Shown here piece after piece: positions 1-6,195 of a stretch of 10,511 nt of DNA. Numbering within the stretch: position 1 is the first letter of the stretch; each line of letters begins with the position of its first letter. The notes below the pieces were generated by a model. That model saw only the letters and a list, made by a program, of their open reading frames with translations. It was not told where the DNA came from and searched no databases. Origin of the DNA: DATJPD01 sp036394195 (lineage in GTDB: Bacteria > Pseudomonadota > Alphaproteobacteria > CACIAM-22H2); assembly GCA_036394195.1 (NCBI GenBank), contig DASWFO010000188.1, forward strand, positions 1 to 10,511. Direction: 5' to 3'. Made by a program: the position numbers and the translations under genes.

Positions 1-329
1 TCGCGCCAGCGGAACTCGAAGGCGACGCCGCGGAAGATCAACGCCAGCAGCATCACCAGGACCGGGAAATAAACCGCCGGGATGACGATCGCGAACGCCA
101 GGGGGAAGGCCGCCAGAAGGCCGAGCCCGCCGAACACCAGCCAGGTCTCGTTGCCGTCCCAGATCGGCGCGATCGAGTTCATCATCAAGGTTCGCGCCTC
201 TGCACCGCGCGCCAGCCCGTGGAGGATGCCGACACCCAGGTCGAAGCCGTCGAGCAGCACATAGAAGAACACGGCGAGCCCGAGCAGCACGGTCCAGATC
301 GGCACGAAGTCCAGAACCGCGACGGTCAT
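1..329 (-). CDS. cydB: Cytochrome bd-type quinol oxidase subunit II, partial (N-terminal part)
   Basis: Subunit II of the membrane-bound quinol oxidase that reduces O2 to water with electrons from ubiquinol. About 109 codons are present; the gene continues beyond the left edge. Seen in the translation: an ATG at 329, a first hydrophobic helix followed by the subunit II motif DGFDLGVGIL near residues 31-40, the conserved WDGNETWLVFGG stretch near residues 62-73, then a second and third hydrophobic segment ending in FRGVAFEFRWR. These are hallmarks of CydB/CioB. The start overlaps the stop of the upstream cydA by 4 bp (ATGA, 326-329), so the two subunits are probably translationally coupled in one operon. 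The C-terminal part, and any small CydX-like subunit beyond it, cannot be judged here. Confidence 0.95.
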   Translation of the reverse strand, partial: MTVAVLDFVPIWTVLLGLAVFFYVLLDGFDLGVGILHGLARGAEARTLMMNSIAPIWDGNETWLVFGGLGLLAAFPLAFAIVIPAVYFPVLVMLLALIFRGVAFEFRWR

Positions 330-1717
330 GACGCGGGCCGCGTGACTGTGACCTGCGCCGGCGCCCGCGGACGACCGCCTTCGACCTCCGCCTCGCCGTT
401 TTCCGCCTCCGCCGCCCCCCGCTTCACCAGGCGCGCCATCAGGAAGATCCCCGTCGGGTAGATGATCAGGTAGACCAGCATGTAGCCGAGCAGCGATAGC
501 AGGACGTCCGCGGTGGTCAGCGACGGCGACACGGAGTCCGCCGTGCGCAGCAGGCCGTACACCGTCCACGGCTGCCGGCCGACCTCGGTCGTGACCCAGC
601 CGGCGATGACGGCCAGGAAGCCGAGCGGTGCGGTCACGATGCACAGGCGGTGGAACCACACCGCGTCGAACAGGCGCCCGCGGAGCCGCAGCCACAGCCC
701 GGCCGCGACCATGGCCAGCATCACCAGGCCGATGCCGACCATGATCCGAAACGCGAAGAATGGGATCGCCACCGGCGGCCGCTGGTCGGGCGGCCAGTCC
801 TTGAGCCCGCGCACCACCCCGTTGGGATCGTGGGTCAGGACCAGGCTGCCGAGCACCGGAACCTCGATGGCGTAGCGGTTGCGCTCGTTCGCCTCGTCGG
901 GGATGGCGAACAAGGCGAGCGGCATCCGCGCCTCGGTCTGCCAATGCGCTTCGATCGCGGCCAGTTTCGCCGGCTGATGGTCGCGCGTGTTCAGCCCATG
1001 CTGGTCGCCGAGAAAGATCTGCAGCGGCACCAGAACGGCGAGCAGCCCCAGGGTCATCGACAGCATGATGCGGGCTTCGTCGACCGAGCGGCGGCACCGC
1101 AGCAGGTAGGCCGCCACGCCGACCACCACGAAACCGGTCGTGATGTAGAAGCCGGTGACCGTGTGCGTCAGGCGGTAGGGGAACGACGGACTGAAAACGA
1201 TCTGCAGCCAGTCCCTGGGGAAGAACCGGCCGTCGATCACGTCGTACCCAGCCGGCGTCTGCATCCAGCTGTTCGCCGCCAGGATCCAGAACGCCGACAG
1301 CAGCGTGCCGAAGGCCACCATGAACGCCGCGACGAAATGCGCCCAGGGCGGGACGAGCTTGCGTCCGAACAACAGCACGCCGAGAAACGCCGCCTCGAGA
1401 AAAAACGCCATCAGCCCTTCGTAGGCGAACAGCGGCGATAGGACGTTCGCCGTGACGTCGGCGTAGCGGCTCCAGTTGGTGCCGAGCTGGAACGGCAGCA
1501 CGATGCCGGACACCACGCCCATGCCGAACGACACGGCGAAGATCCTGGTCCAGAACGCCGAGATGCGCAGATAGGCGGCGCGCCCCGTCGCCAGATAAAG
1601 CCCTTCGAGGACCGCGATATACGCGGCCAGGCCGACGGTGAACGCCGGCAGCAGGATGTGCCAGGCGATCACCCAGGCGAATTGCAGGCGGGACAAAAGC
1701 ACCGGATCGATGGACAT
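326..1717 (-). CDS. cydA: Cytochrome bd-type quinol oxidase subunit I, short-Q-loop (CIO-like)
   Basis: Subunit I (463 aa), carrying the haems and the quinol site of the terminal oxidase in the cytoplasmic membrane. Counting from the chosen start, residues matching the E. coli ligands are present: H20 (H19), E100 and E108 (E99, E107), H185 (H186), K251 and E256 in AKLAAIEA (K252, E257), M326 in FRIMVG (M393), and GWVTTEVGRQPW at 373-384 (E445). E256 to M326 is 70 residues against 136 in E. coli, so this is the short-Q-loop subgroup that includes the cyanide-insensitive oxidases. Start: an upstream in-frame ATG at 1762 exists, but ATG 1717 has an AAGGGGG Shine-Dalgarno five bases upstream and begins directly with the conserved N-terminus (LSRLQFAWVIAWHILLPA). 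Charged Glu/Ala-rich tail after about residue 433. Divergent from the arsC-like gene. Family assignment is firm; cyanide insensitivity is inferred. Confidence 0.95.
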   Translation of the reverse strand: MSIDPVLLSRLQFAWVIAWHILLPAFTVGLAAYIAVLEGLYLATGRAAYLRISAFWTRIFAVSFGMGVVSGIVLPFQLGTNWSRYADVTANVLSPLFAYEGLMAFFLEAAFLGVLLFGRKLVPPWAHFVAAFMVAFGTLLSAFWILAANSWMQTPAGYDVIDGRFFPRDWLQIVFSPSFPYRLTHTVTGFYITTGFVVVGVAAYLLRCRRSVDEARIMLSMTLGLLAVLVPLQIFLGDQHGLNTRDHQPAKLAAIEAHWQTEARMPLALFAIPDEANERNRYAIEVPVLGSLVLTHDPNGVVRGLKDWPPDQRPPVAIPFFAFRIMVGIGLVMLAMVAAGLWLRLRGRLFDAVWFHRLCIVTAPLGFLAVIAGWVTTEVGRQPWTVYGLLRTADSVSPSLTTADVLLSLLGYMLVYLIIYPTGIFLMARLVKRGAAEAENGEAEVEGGRPRAPAQVTVTRPAS

Positions 1718-1797
1718 CCGCACCCCCTTATGGCCGGAGCCGCTCGCCAAATCCGGCGGCAAGCGTTACACGATCCCAGCACCCGGGAGAAGAACCT
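1718..1797. promoter_or_regulatory. Divergent intergenic region between cydA and arsC-like gene
   Basis: This 80-bp gap must hold the start signals for both divergent genes. It contains the cydA ribosome binding site (minus strand AAGGGGG, 1723-1729), which decides the cydA start at 1717, and a GGGAGAAG Shine-Dalgarno (1785-1792) before the ATG at 1798. No convincing FNR/ANR box (TTGAT-N4-ATCAA) and no clear -35/-10 pair was found by eye, so the promoters are placed here by position only. Confidence 0.5.
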
Positions 1798-2139
1798 ATG
1801 ACGATCACAATCTATCACAACCCAAAATGCGGCACGTCACGCAAAGTGCTGGCCGCCCTGCGCGAGGCCGGCCGCGAGCCCGTCGTCATCGAATATCTGA
1901 AGACGCCGCCGTCGCGCGGCGAGCTCAAGCGGCTGTTCAAGCTGATGGGGCTGCGCCCCGCCGACGGGGTCCGCCGGAAGGAAAAGCCCTTCGCCGACCT
2001 GAAGCTTGCGAAGGCGGACGACGACGCCCTGCTCGACGCCATGGCGACACATCCCATCCTGATCGAGCGGCCCATCGTCGTGACAGAAAAAAAGGCGCGG
2101 ATCTGCCGCCCGCCGGAGACGGTGAAGGAGTTTCTGTAA
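1798..2139 (+). CDS. arsC: ArsC-family (glutaredoxin-type) arsenate reductase-like protein
   Basis: A 113-aa cytoplasmic thioredoxin-fold protein of the ArsC family, which in characterised members reduces arsenate to arsenite using glutathione and glutaredoxin. The N-terminal motif HNPKCGTSRK puts the catalytic Cys at residue 11, matching C12 of the plasmid R773 enzyme. Arginines for oxyanion binding are present: R59/R60 in GVRRKEKPF, R91 in ILIERPIVV and R104 in ICRPPE; the 13-residue spacing of the last two equals R94-R107 in R773 ArsC. Length is a little short of R773 ArsC (141 aa) but normal for the chromosomal YfgD-like subgroup. An extra Cys (C103) lies just before the last Arg. There is no arsR, arsB or acr3 nearby, so arsenic resistance is not shown by context; a different thiol-dependent role for the chromosomal subgroup is possible. 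Good Shine-Dalgarno and ATG. Convergent with the P450 gene across a palindromic element. Confidence 0.85.
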   Translation: MTITIYHNPKCGTSRKVLAALREAGREPVVIEYLKTPPSRGELKRLFKLMGLRPADGVRRKEKPFADLKLAKADDDALLDAMATHPILIERPIVVTEKKARICRPPETVKEFL

Positions 2140-2145
2140 AGCGGC

Positions 2146-2268
2146 CCCCTCACCCGGCCGCTTCGCGGCCACCCTCTCCCACGAGGGGAGAGGGTTCCAT
2201 TGTGCGCGCTCATAGTGAACCTCTCCCCTTGCGGGAGAGGTCGCGAGCGGCAGCGAGCGGGTGAGGGG
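2146..2268. repeat. Extragenic palindromic element 1 (REP/BIME-like)
   Basis: A GC-rich nested palindrome filling the gap between two convergent genes. The outer arms CCCCTCACCCG (2146-2156) and CGGGTGAGGGG (2258-2268) are perfect 11-bp complements. Inside are three hairpins: GGCCGC-TTC-GCGGCC (2156-2170), CCCTCTCCC with GGGAGAGGG (2172-2194, 5-nt loop), and ACCTCTCCC with GGGAGAGGT (2219-2241, loop CCTTGC-like of 5 nt). Elements of this style (CCCTCTCCC/GGGAGAGGG pairs) are common between genes in many Alphaproteobacteria. It ends only 6 bp from the P450 stop codon and starts 6 bp after the arsC stop, so it probably also acts as a bidirectional transcription terminator or mRNA 3' stabiliser; that role is inferred. 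Confidence 0.85.
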
Positions 2269-2274
2269 TTGTCT

Positions 2275-3492
2275 CTAAGCTGCGTGTCGCAGCCGCAGCC
2301 GCAGCGCCTTGAGCCCACGCAGGACCAGATTGTCGCTCCACTCGAGCTGCTGCGGCGCCAGTTCGATCGCGGCAAATCGTTTCACCAGCGCCTGAAATGC
2401 GATCTGCGCCTCCAGGCGCGCCAGCGGCGCCCCGATGCAGTAATGCGGCCCAAAGCCGAACGCGACGTGGCGGTTCTCCGTCCGCCCGAGATCCAGCCGA
2501 TCCGGCTCGGCGAACTGCTCGCCGTCGCGATTGGCGGCGTTGATCATCAGGAACAGGCGGTCGCCGCGCGGGATCCTGCGGCCCGCCAGCTCCACCGCCT
2601 CCGCCGCGACGCGGGTCACGCTGGCCGCCGGGCTGTCATAGCGCAGCAGCTCCTCGACGGCGGATTCTTCGAGATCGGGCCGCGCCCGAAGCCGCGCCAG
2701 CTCGGCCGGATGGCGCAGCAGGGCCAGCATGCCGTTGCCGATCAGGTTCGTCGTCGTCTCGTGTCCGGCGAACAAGATCAGGATCGCCGTCGCCACGAGC
2801 TCATCTTCGCTGAGCGCCTGGCCGCCCTCCTCCGCCGCGATCAGGCCGCCGATCACGTCGTCGCGCGCCGGTGCGGTGCGCCGGGCGCGGATGACGGCGC
2901 GGAAATAGCCGTCCATCTCGGCGAGACCATACGCCGCGCGGTCGTATTTGTTGGGTGTCGTCTGCGCGCTGCCGACGAAGACCGCGAGGTTGTCCGACCA
3001 GATCTTGAACCGGTCGATATCGGTTTCGGGCACGCCGAGCATCCCGGCGATCACCGTCGCCGGCAACGGATACGCGAAATCACCGATGAGGTCGATCTCG
3101 TCGCGGCCGGCGAACCGGTCGAGCAGCCCGCCGACGATTGCTTCGATGCGCGAGCGGAGTGTGGCGATCGCGCGCGGCGTGAACGCCTTGTTCATCAGGC
3201 CGCGCAGGCGCGTGTGCGCCGGCGGATCGGCGAACACGGCCCAGCGCGTCAGGATCAGCTCGAGCCCGGACAGCGCCACGCGGCGCGCCGGCGGCAGGCT
3301 GTCCATGAACGGCGTGATGCGGTCGGCCGACAGGCGCGGATCGACCAGGGCCGCGCGCACGTCGCGATAGCGGGTCAGGACCCAGCCGCGCAGCACCGGG
3401 CTCCAATACGCCGGGCTGCGCTCGCGCAAGGTGGCGTAAACCGGATATGGATCCGCCATGATCTCGGGCCGGCGCGGGTCGAAGACGTCCAT
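2275..3492 (-). CDS. Cytochrome P450 monooxygenase, bacterial soluble type
   Basis: A 405-aa cytosolic haem-thiolate monooxygenase that would insert one O atom from O2 into an organic substrate using electrons from a redoxin partner. Motifs in order: HTRLR in the C-helix (93-97), the I-helix oxygen-binding motif AGHETT (242-247), the K-helix ExxR (E281, R284), NRD (321-323), and the haem loop FGFGPHYCIG (345-354) with axial Cys352. Length and the lack of an N-terminal membrane anchor are typical of bacterial class I P450s. Start ATG at 3492 leads straight into the usual DPYPVYATLRE region; the Shine-Dalgarno is weak. It lies downstream of the gentisate dioxygenase-like gene on the same strand, 209 bp away, with a palindromic element between them, so it may have its own promoter. 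No ferredoxin or reductase gene is in the window. The substrate cannot be read from sequence; an aromatic or terpenoid acid is a guess from context. Confidence 0.96.
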   Translation of the reverse strand: MDVFDPRRPEIMADPYPVYATLRERSPAYWSPVLRGWVLTRYRDVRAALVDPRLSADRITPFMDSLPPARRVALSGLELILTRWAVFADPPAHTRLRGLMNKAFTPRAIATLRSRIEAIVGGLLDRFAGRDEIDLIGDFAYPLPATVIAGMLGVPETDIDRFKIWSDNLAVFVGSAQTTPNKYDRAAYGLAEMDGYFRAVIRARRTAPARDDVIGGLIAAEEGGQALSEDELVATAILILFAGHETTTNLIGNGMLALLRHPAELARLRARPDLEESAVEELLRYDSPAASVTRVAAEAVELAGRRIPRGDRLFLMINAANRDGEQFAEPDRLDLGRTENRHVAFGFGPHYCIGAPLARLEAQIAFQALVKRFAAIELAPQQLEWSDNLVLRGLKALRLRLRHAA

Positions 3493-3538
3493 CAGGCCCG
3501 CCCGCGTTCCGATCCGCGAACAACCGCGTCGTCGTCCT

Positions 3539-3684
3539 CACCCCCACCCCAACCCTCCCCCCTCAAGGGGGAGGGAGTGAAGAGCTCGGCACTGTCGTTC
3601 CCTCCCCCCTTGCGGGGGAGGCGCGTCGGGCGCCCGCAAACGCTCCACTGGAGCGTTTGCGGGCCACGCGGGGTGGGGGGTGGG
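3539..3684. repeat. Extragenic palindromic element 2 (same layout as element 1)
   Basis: A second GC-rich nested palindrome, upstream of the P450 gene. The left arm CACCCCCACCCC (3539-3550) pairs, with a one-base gap, with the right arm GGGGTGGGGGGTGGG (3670-3684). Inside are CCCTCCCCC/GGGGGAGGG (3553-3575) and CCTCCCCC/GGGGGAGG (3601-3621), then a long perfect palindrome at 3632-3664. The arrangement (outer arms, two C-rich/G-rich hairpins about 25-45 bp apart, a CTTGC loop in the second one, then a further inverted repeat) mirrors element 1, but the bases differ. It lies between two genes on the same strand, so it may attenuate transcription between the dioxygenase and the P450; this is inferred. 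Confidence 0.8.
3632..3664. repeat. 33-bp near-perfect palindrome (16-bp arms)
   Basis: GCCCGCAAACGCTCCA (3632-3647), one central C, then TGGAGCGTTTGCGGGC (3649-3664): a perfect 16-bp inverted repeat. It sits inside element 2, at the place corresponding to the GAGCGG/CAGCGAG segment of element 1. A stem this long in the transcript would be very stable. It could be a terminator-like or processing structure, or a separate small repeat. There is no T-run after it on either strand, so it is not a classical intrinsic terminator. Confidence 0.8.
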
Positions 3685-3701
3685 TCGTCCATGTGTTGCT
3701 G

Positions 3702-4730
3702 TTAGCTCAGCGTCTCTTCGCGCCAGAAGCCGAGGGCTTCCTGGGCCGCGCGGTCGGAATAGCTGAACAGCACGCAGTCGCCGCCGGCCTCGAGCCGGTA
3801 GCGGCACCATGGCGGCACCACGAACACGTCGTGCGGCGCGAAGGTGAATGTCTCGTCCTCGATGACCACCCTTCCCGTCCCCTCGGCGACATTGAACACG
3901 GTGCCGTCGGTGGCGCGATAGGCCTCGCCGGCGAAGCCGCCGGGCAGCCATTGCATGAACACGGCAATGGTCGGGAACGGATGGCGGCCGTCGGCGGGGT
4001 TGGCGTAGCGCAGCTTCACACCGTGCACCGGATGCACCGGCCCGCCGCGCGACAGGCGGTACAGCGCGTCCCGCGTGCGCTCGTACGGATAGACCAGCAG
4101 CGGCGAGGCCCGCTGGTCCGCAGGGTGGTCCAGCGGCAGGAGCCCGGCGCCGTAGCGCGACGCGGCGTCGCCCTCGGCGCGCCGCAGCGGGTATGTCTCC
4201 TCCGGATAGTTCTCGCGGAACGTCGCGCCAAAGAACTGGCCGAACGGGTTGTCCAGGGCATCCAGCCAGATCACCGGCCCGCTGCCGGCATGGCCGTGAT
4301 CGTGCCAGCTCCAGCCCGGCGTCACCACGAAATCGCCGGGGTGCATCGAGACGCGCTCGCCGTCGACACTGGTGTAGGCGCCCTCGCCCTCGATCACGAA
4401 GCGCAGCGCGTTGGTCGTGTGGCGATGCGCCGGCGCCACCTCGCCGGGCAGGATGATCTGCAGGCCGCAATACAGGCTGCTGGTGATATAGCCGCTGCCC
4501 GGCAGGCCGGGATTTTCCAGCATCAGCACGCGGCGCTCGGCGTCCTGCGTGGCGATCAGCGCGGCCGCGCGCATGAGCTCGGGGCGGAGATCGGCGTAGC
4601 GCCAGAGCGTCGGCGCGGCCGGCGTTCCGGGCTTCATCCCGGTGGTGCGCTCCCACAGCGGCTTGACGTTCAGCCGGGTGATCTCGCGCGAATAGCGGCC
4701 GAGGTCGGAATTCGGAAGTGTCGTCGCCAT
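3702..4730 (-). CDS. Gentisate 1,2-dioxygenase-family bicupin ring-cleavage enzyme
   Basis: A 342-aa cytosolic non-haem Fe(II) dioxygenase. Characterised members open the ring of gentisate (2,5-dihydroxybenzoate) to maleylpyruvate; relatives act on salicylate or 1-hydroxy-2-naphthoate. Two cupin domains: the N-terminal one has the iron ligands H102 and H104 in PAHRHTTNALRFVIEGEG and H143 in WSWHDHGHAG. The spacing H104-H143 (39) equals H121-H160 in salicylate dioxygenase. The C-terminal cupin (about 252-325, with PFPTIAVFMQWL and FAPHDVFVVPPW) lacks a HxH pair, as in the family. Length is near the usual 340-375 aa. ATG at 4730 has only a weak Shine-Dalgarno, and the next internal Met (32) would remove conserved N-terminal sequence. 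Divergent from the MFS gene and followed by the P450. No maleylpyruvate isomerase or fumarylpyruvate hydrolase gene is in the window, so the exact substrate stays open within the family. Confidence 0.9.
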   Translation of the reverse strand: MATTLPNSDLGRYSREITRLNVKPLWERTTGMKPGTPAAPTLWRYADLRPELMRAAALIATQDAERRVLMLENPGLPGSGYITSSLYCGLQIILPGEVAPAHRHTTNALRFVIEGEGAYTSVDGERVSMHPGDFVVTPGWSWHDHGHAGSGPVIWLDALDNPFGQFFGATFRENYPEETYPLRRAEGDAASRYGAGLLPLDHPADQRASPLLVYPYERTRDALYRLSRGGPVHPVHGVKLRYANPADGRHPFPTIAVFMQWLPGGFAGEAYRATDGTVFNVAEGTGRVVIEDETFTFAPHDVFVVPPWCRYRLEAGGDCVLFSYSDRAAQEALGFWREETLS

Positions 4731-4818
4731 GGCGGGCTACGTTATCACGCTGCCAACGGCCTTGCCCAAGCCGTTGTTTGTCGACACCATCGACGCACCA
4801 ACGACTTAGGGGGAGGAC
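4731..4818. promoter_or_regulatory. Divergent control region with candidate operator
   Basis: This 88-bp gap separates the dioxygenase (minus) from the MFS-Bug pair (plus). It holds a 7-bp perfect inverted repeat, CAACGGC (4754-4760) and GCCGTTG (4770-4776), separated by 9 bp, the size expected for a dimeric regulator site. A second palindrome, TGTCGACA, is at 4779-4786. A strong Shine-Dalgarno AGGGGGAGGA (4808-4817) precedes the MFS start codon. No regulator gene lies in the window and no clear -35/-10 boxes were found, so operator function is inferred. Confidence 0.4.
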
Positions 4819-6195
4819 ATGAACGCCACGACCGACGCGGGGGAGCTCACCCCGGGCGCGCTGATCGCCCGCATCGAGCGCCTTCCCCACACGCCATGGC
4901 ACGTCCGCGCCCGGATGATCGTCGGCACGGCGACGTTCTTCGACGCCTTCGACCTGCAGGTGATCGCCTATGTGCTGCCGGTGCTGGTGGGCCTGTGGAA
5001 GCTCAACCCCGAGCAGGTGGGCTGGCTGATCTCGGCCGGCTTCGTCGGCCAGATCATCGGCGCGTTGCTGTTCGGCTGGCTGGCCGAGCGCGCCGGCCGC
5101 ATGCCGGCGCTGGTGCTCAGCATCGGCGCCTTCGCGGCGATGAGCCTCGTCTGCGCCTTGGCCTGGGATTACCAGTCGCTCCTTGTGTTCCGGCTGCTGC
5201 AGGGCATCGGGATCGGCGGCGAGGTGCCGATCGCCGCGACCTACATCAACGAGATGGCGAAGGCAGAAGGCCGCGGCCGTTTCGTGCTGCTCTACGAGCT
5301 TGTCTTTTCGGTCGGCCTGGTCGCGGCGGCGCTGATCGCCTACTGGGTCGTCCCGGAGTTCGGCTGGCCGGTGATGTTCGTCATCGGGGCCGTGCCGGCG
5401 CTGCTGGCCCTGGTGCTGCGGCGCCTGCTGCCGGAATCCGCGCGCTGGCTGACCACCAAGGGTCGGCTCGCCGAGGCCGACAAGGTCATCCGCCAGATCG
5501 AGGCCGATGCGGTGAGCCGCGGCATCGCATTGCCGCCCGCCGCGGCCACACCGGCCGTGAGCGACAAGGTGGCGGCACCGACCCGCTGGAGCGAGCTGTT
5601 CCAGGGCATCTATCTGCGCCGCACGCTGGTCGTGTGGGCGCTGTGGTTCTGCGCCTATTTCGTCACCTACGGCGTCACCGCCTGGCTGCCCACTCTCTAT
5701 CGCACGGTGTTCCATCTCGACGTGCCGACCGCGTTGAAATACGCGCTCATCACCCAGGCGGCGGGGCTGATCGGCTCGACCACCGCGGCCTTGTGCATCG
5801 ACCGCACCGGCCGGCGCGGCTGGTTCGCGTTGGCCTTCGCCGCCGGCGCGCTGCCGTTTCTGGTCCTCGGCATGGAGGGCGCATCCACCGCCGGCATGGT
5901 GCTGCTGTGCGCGACCTTGGCCTATCCGTTCATCGGCTTGAATTCGCTGTCCTGCTATCTCTACACGCCGGAGATCTACCCGACGCGGCTGCGCGCCCTC
6001 GGCTGCAGCACGGCCACGGTGTGGCTGCGCTTCGGCTCGGCGATCGCACCCGCGGCGGTCGGCTTCGTGCTCAACCGCTTCGGCATCGGCGCGGTGTTCC
6101 TGATGTTCGCCGGGGTGGCGATGGTCGGGGCGCTGGTCGGCGGCCTGCTCCTTACCGAGACGCGCGGCCGCGTGCTGGAGGAAGTATCGCCGTGA
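4819..6195 (+). CDS. MFS transporter, aromatic-acid/sugar:H+ symporter-like
   Basis: A 458-aa inner-membrane carrier with 12 predicted helices and a central cytoplasmic loop (about 212-265). Sequence marks: FFDAFDLQVIAYVLPVL in helix 1 (40-56), resembling the DGFD helix-1 motif of aromatic acid:H+ symporters; the loop 2-3 motif GWLAERAGRMPAL (86-98); RLLQGIGIGGEVP (125-137); PESARWL at the end of helix 6 (205-211); DRTGRR in loop 8-9 (328-333); YTPEIYPTRLRALG (382-395); and a C-terminal ETRGR (447-451). The PESxRWL and ETRG marks belong to the sugar/metabolite porter style shared by niacin, benzoate and related acid carriers. The divergent ring-cleavage dioxygenase makes an aromatic acid a reasonable cargo, but this is inference. 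ATG at 4819 follows an excellent Shine-Dalgarno. Its stop overlaps the start of the Bug protein gene (GTGA, 6192-6195), so the two are probably coupled. Confidence 0.9.
   Translation: MNATTDAGELTPGALIARIERLPHTPWHVRARMIVGTATFFDAFDLQVIAYVLPVLVGLWKLNPEQVGWLISAGFVGQIIGALLFGWLAERAGRMPALVLSIGAFAAMSLVCALAWDYQSLLVFRLLQGIGIGGEVPIAATYINEMAKAEGRGRFVLLYELVFSVGLVAAALIAYWVVPEFGWPVMFVIGAVPALLALVLRRLLPESARWLTTKGRLAEADKVIRQIEADAVSRGIALPPAAATPAVSDKVAAPTRWSELFQGIYLRRTLVVWALWFCAYFVTYGVTAWLPTLYRTVFHLDVPTALKYALITQAAGLIGSTTAALCIDRTGRRGWFALAFAAGALPFLVLGMEGASTAGMVLLCATLAYPFIGLNSLSCYLYTPEIYPTRLRALGCSTATVWLRFGSAIAPAAVGFVLNRFGIGAVFLMFAGVAMVGALVGGLLLTETRGRVLEEVSP

Noticed and set aside
650..1441. 263-codon plus-strand open frame opposite cydA
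   Set aside because: Antisense to conserved haem-ligand regions; no hydrophobic or domain signature.
1718..1762. Longer N-terminus for cydA starting at 1762
   Set aside because: The 15 added residues are polar and not part of the family, while the start at 1717 has a well-placed Shine-Dalgarno and begins with the conserved helix.
2146..3684. CRISPR array or insertion sequence suggested by the repeated C-rich/G-rich blocks
   Set aside because: There are no regularly spaced identical repeats with unique spacers, no transposase and no target-site duplication; they are nested palindromes of the extragenic type.
2200..3705. 501-codon plus-strand open frame opposite the P450
   Set aside because: It is the exact antisense of the P450 coding region, with Arg/Gln/His-rich composition and no recognisable domain.
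3657..6191. Long plus-strand extension upstream of the Bug protein gene
   Set aside because: The extension is an antisense/out-of-frame shadow of the dioxygenase and MFS genes; the Bug protein's signal peptide begins cleanly at GTG 6192.
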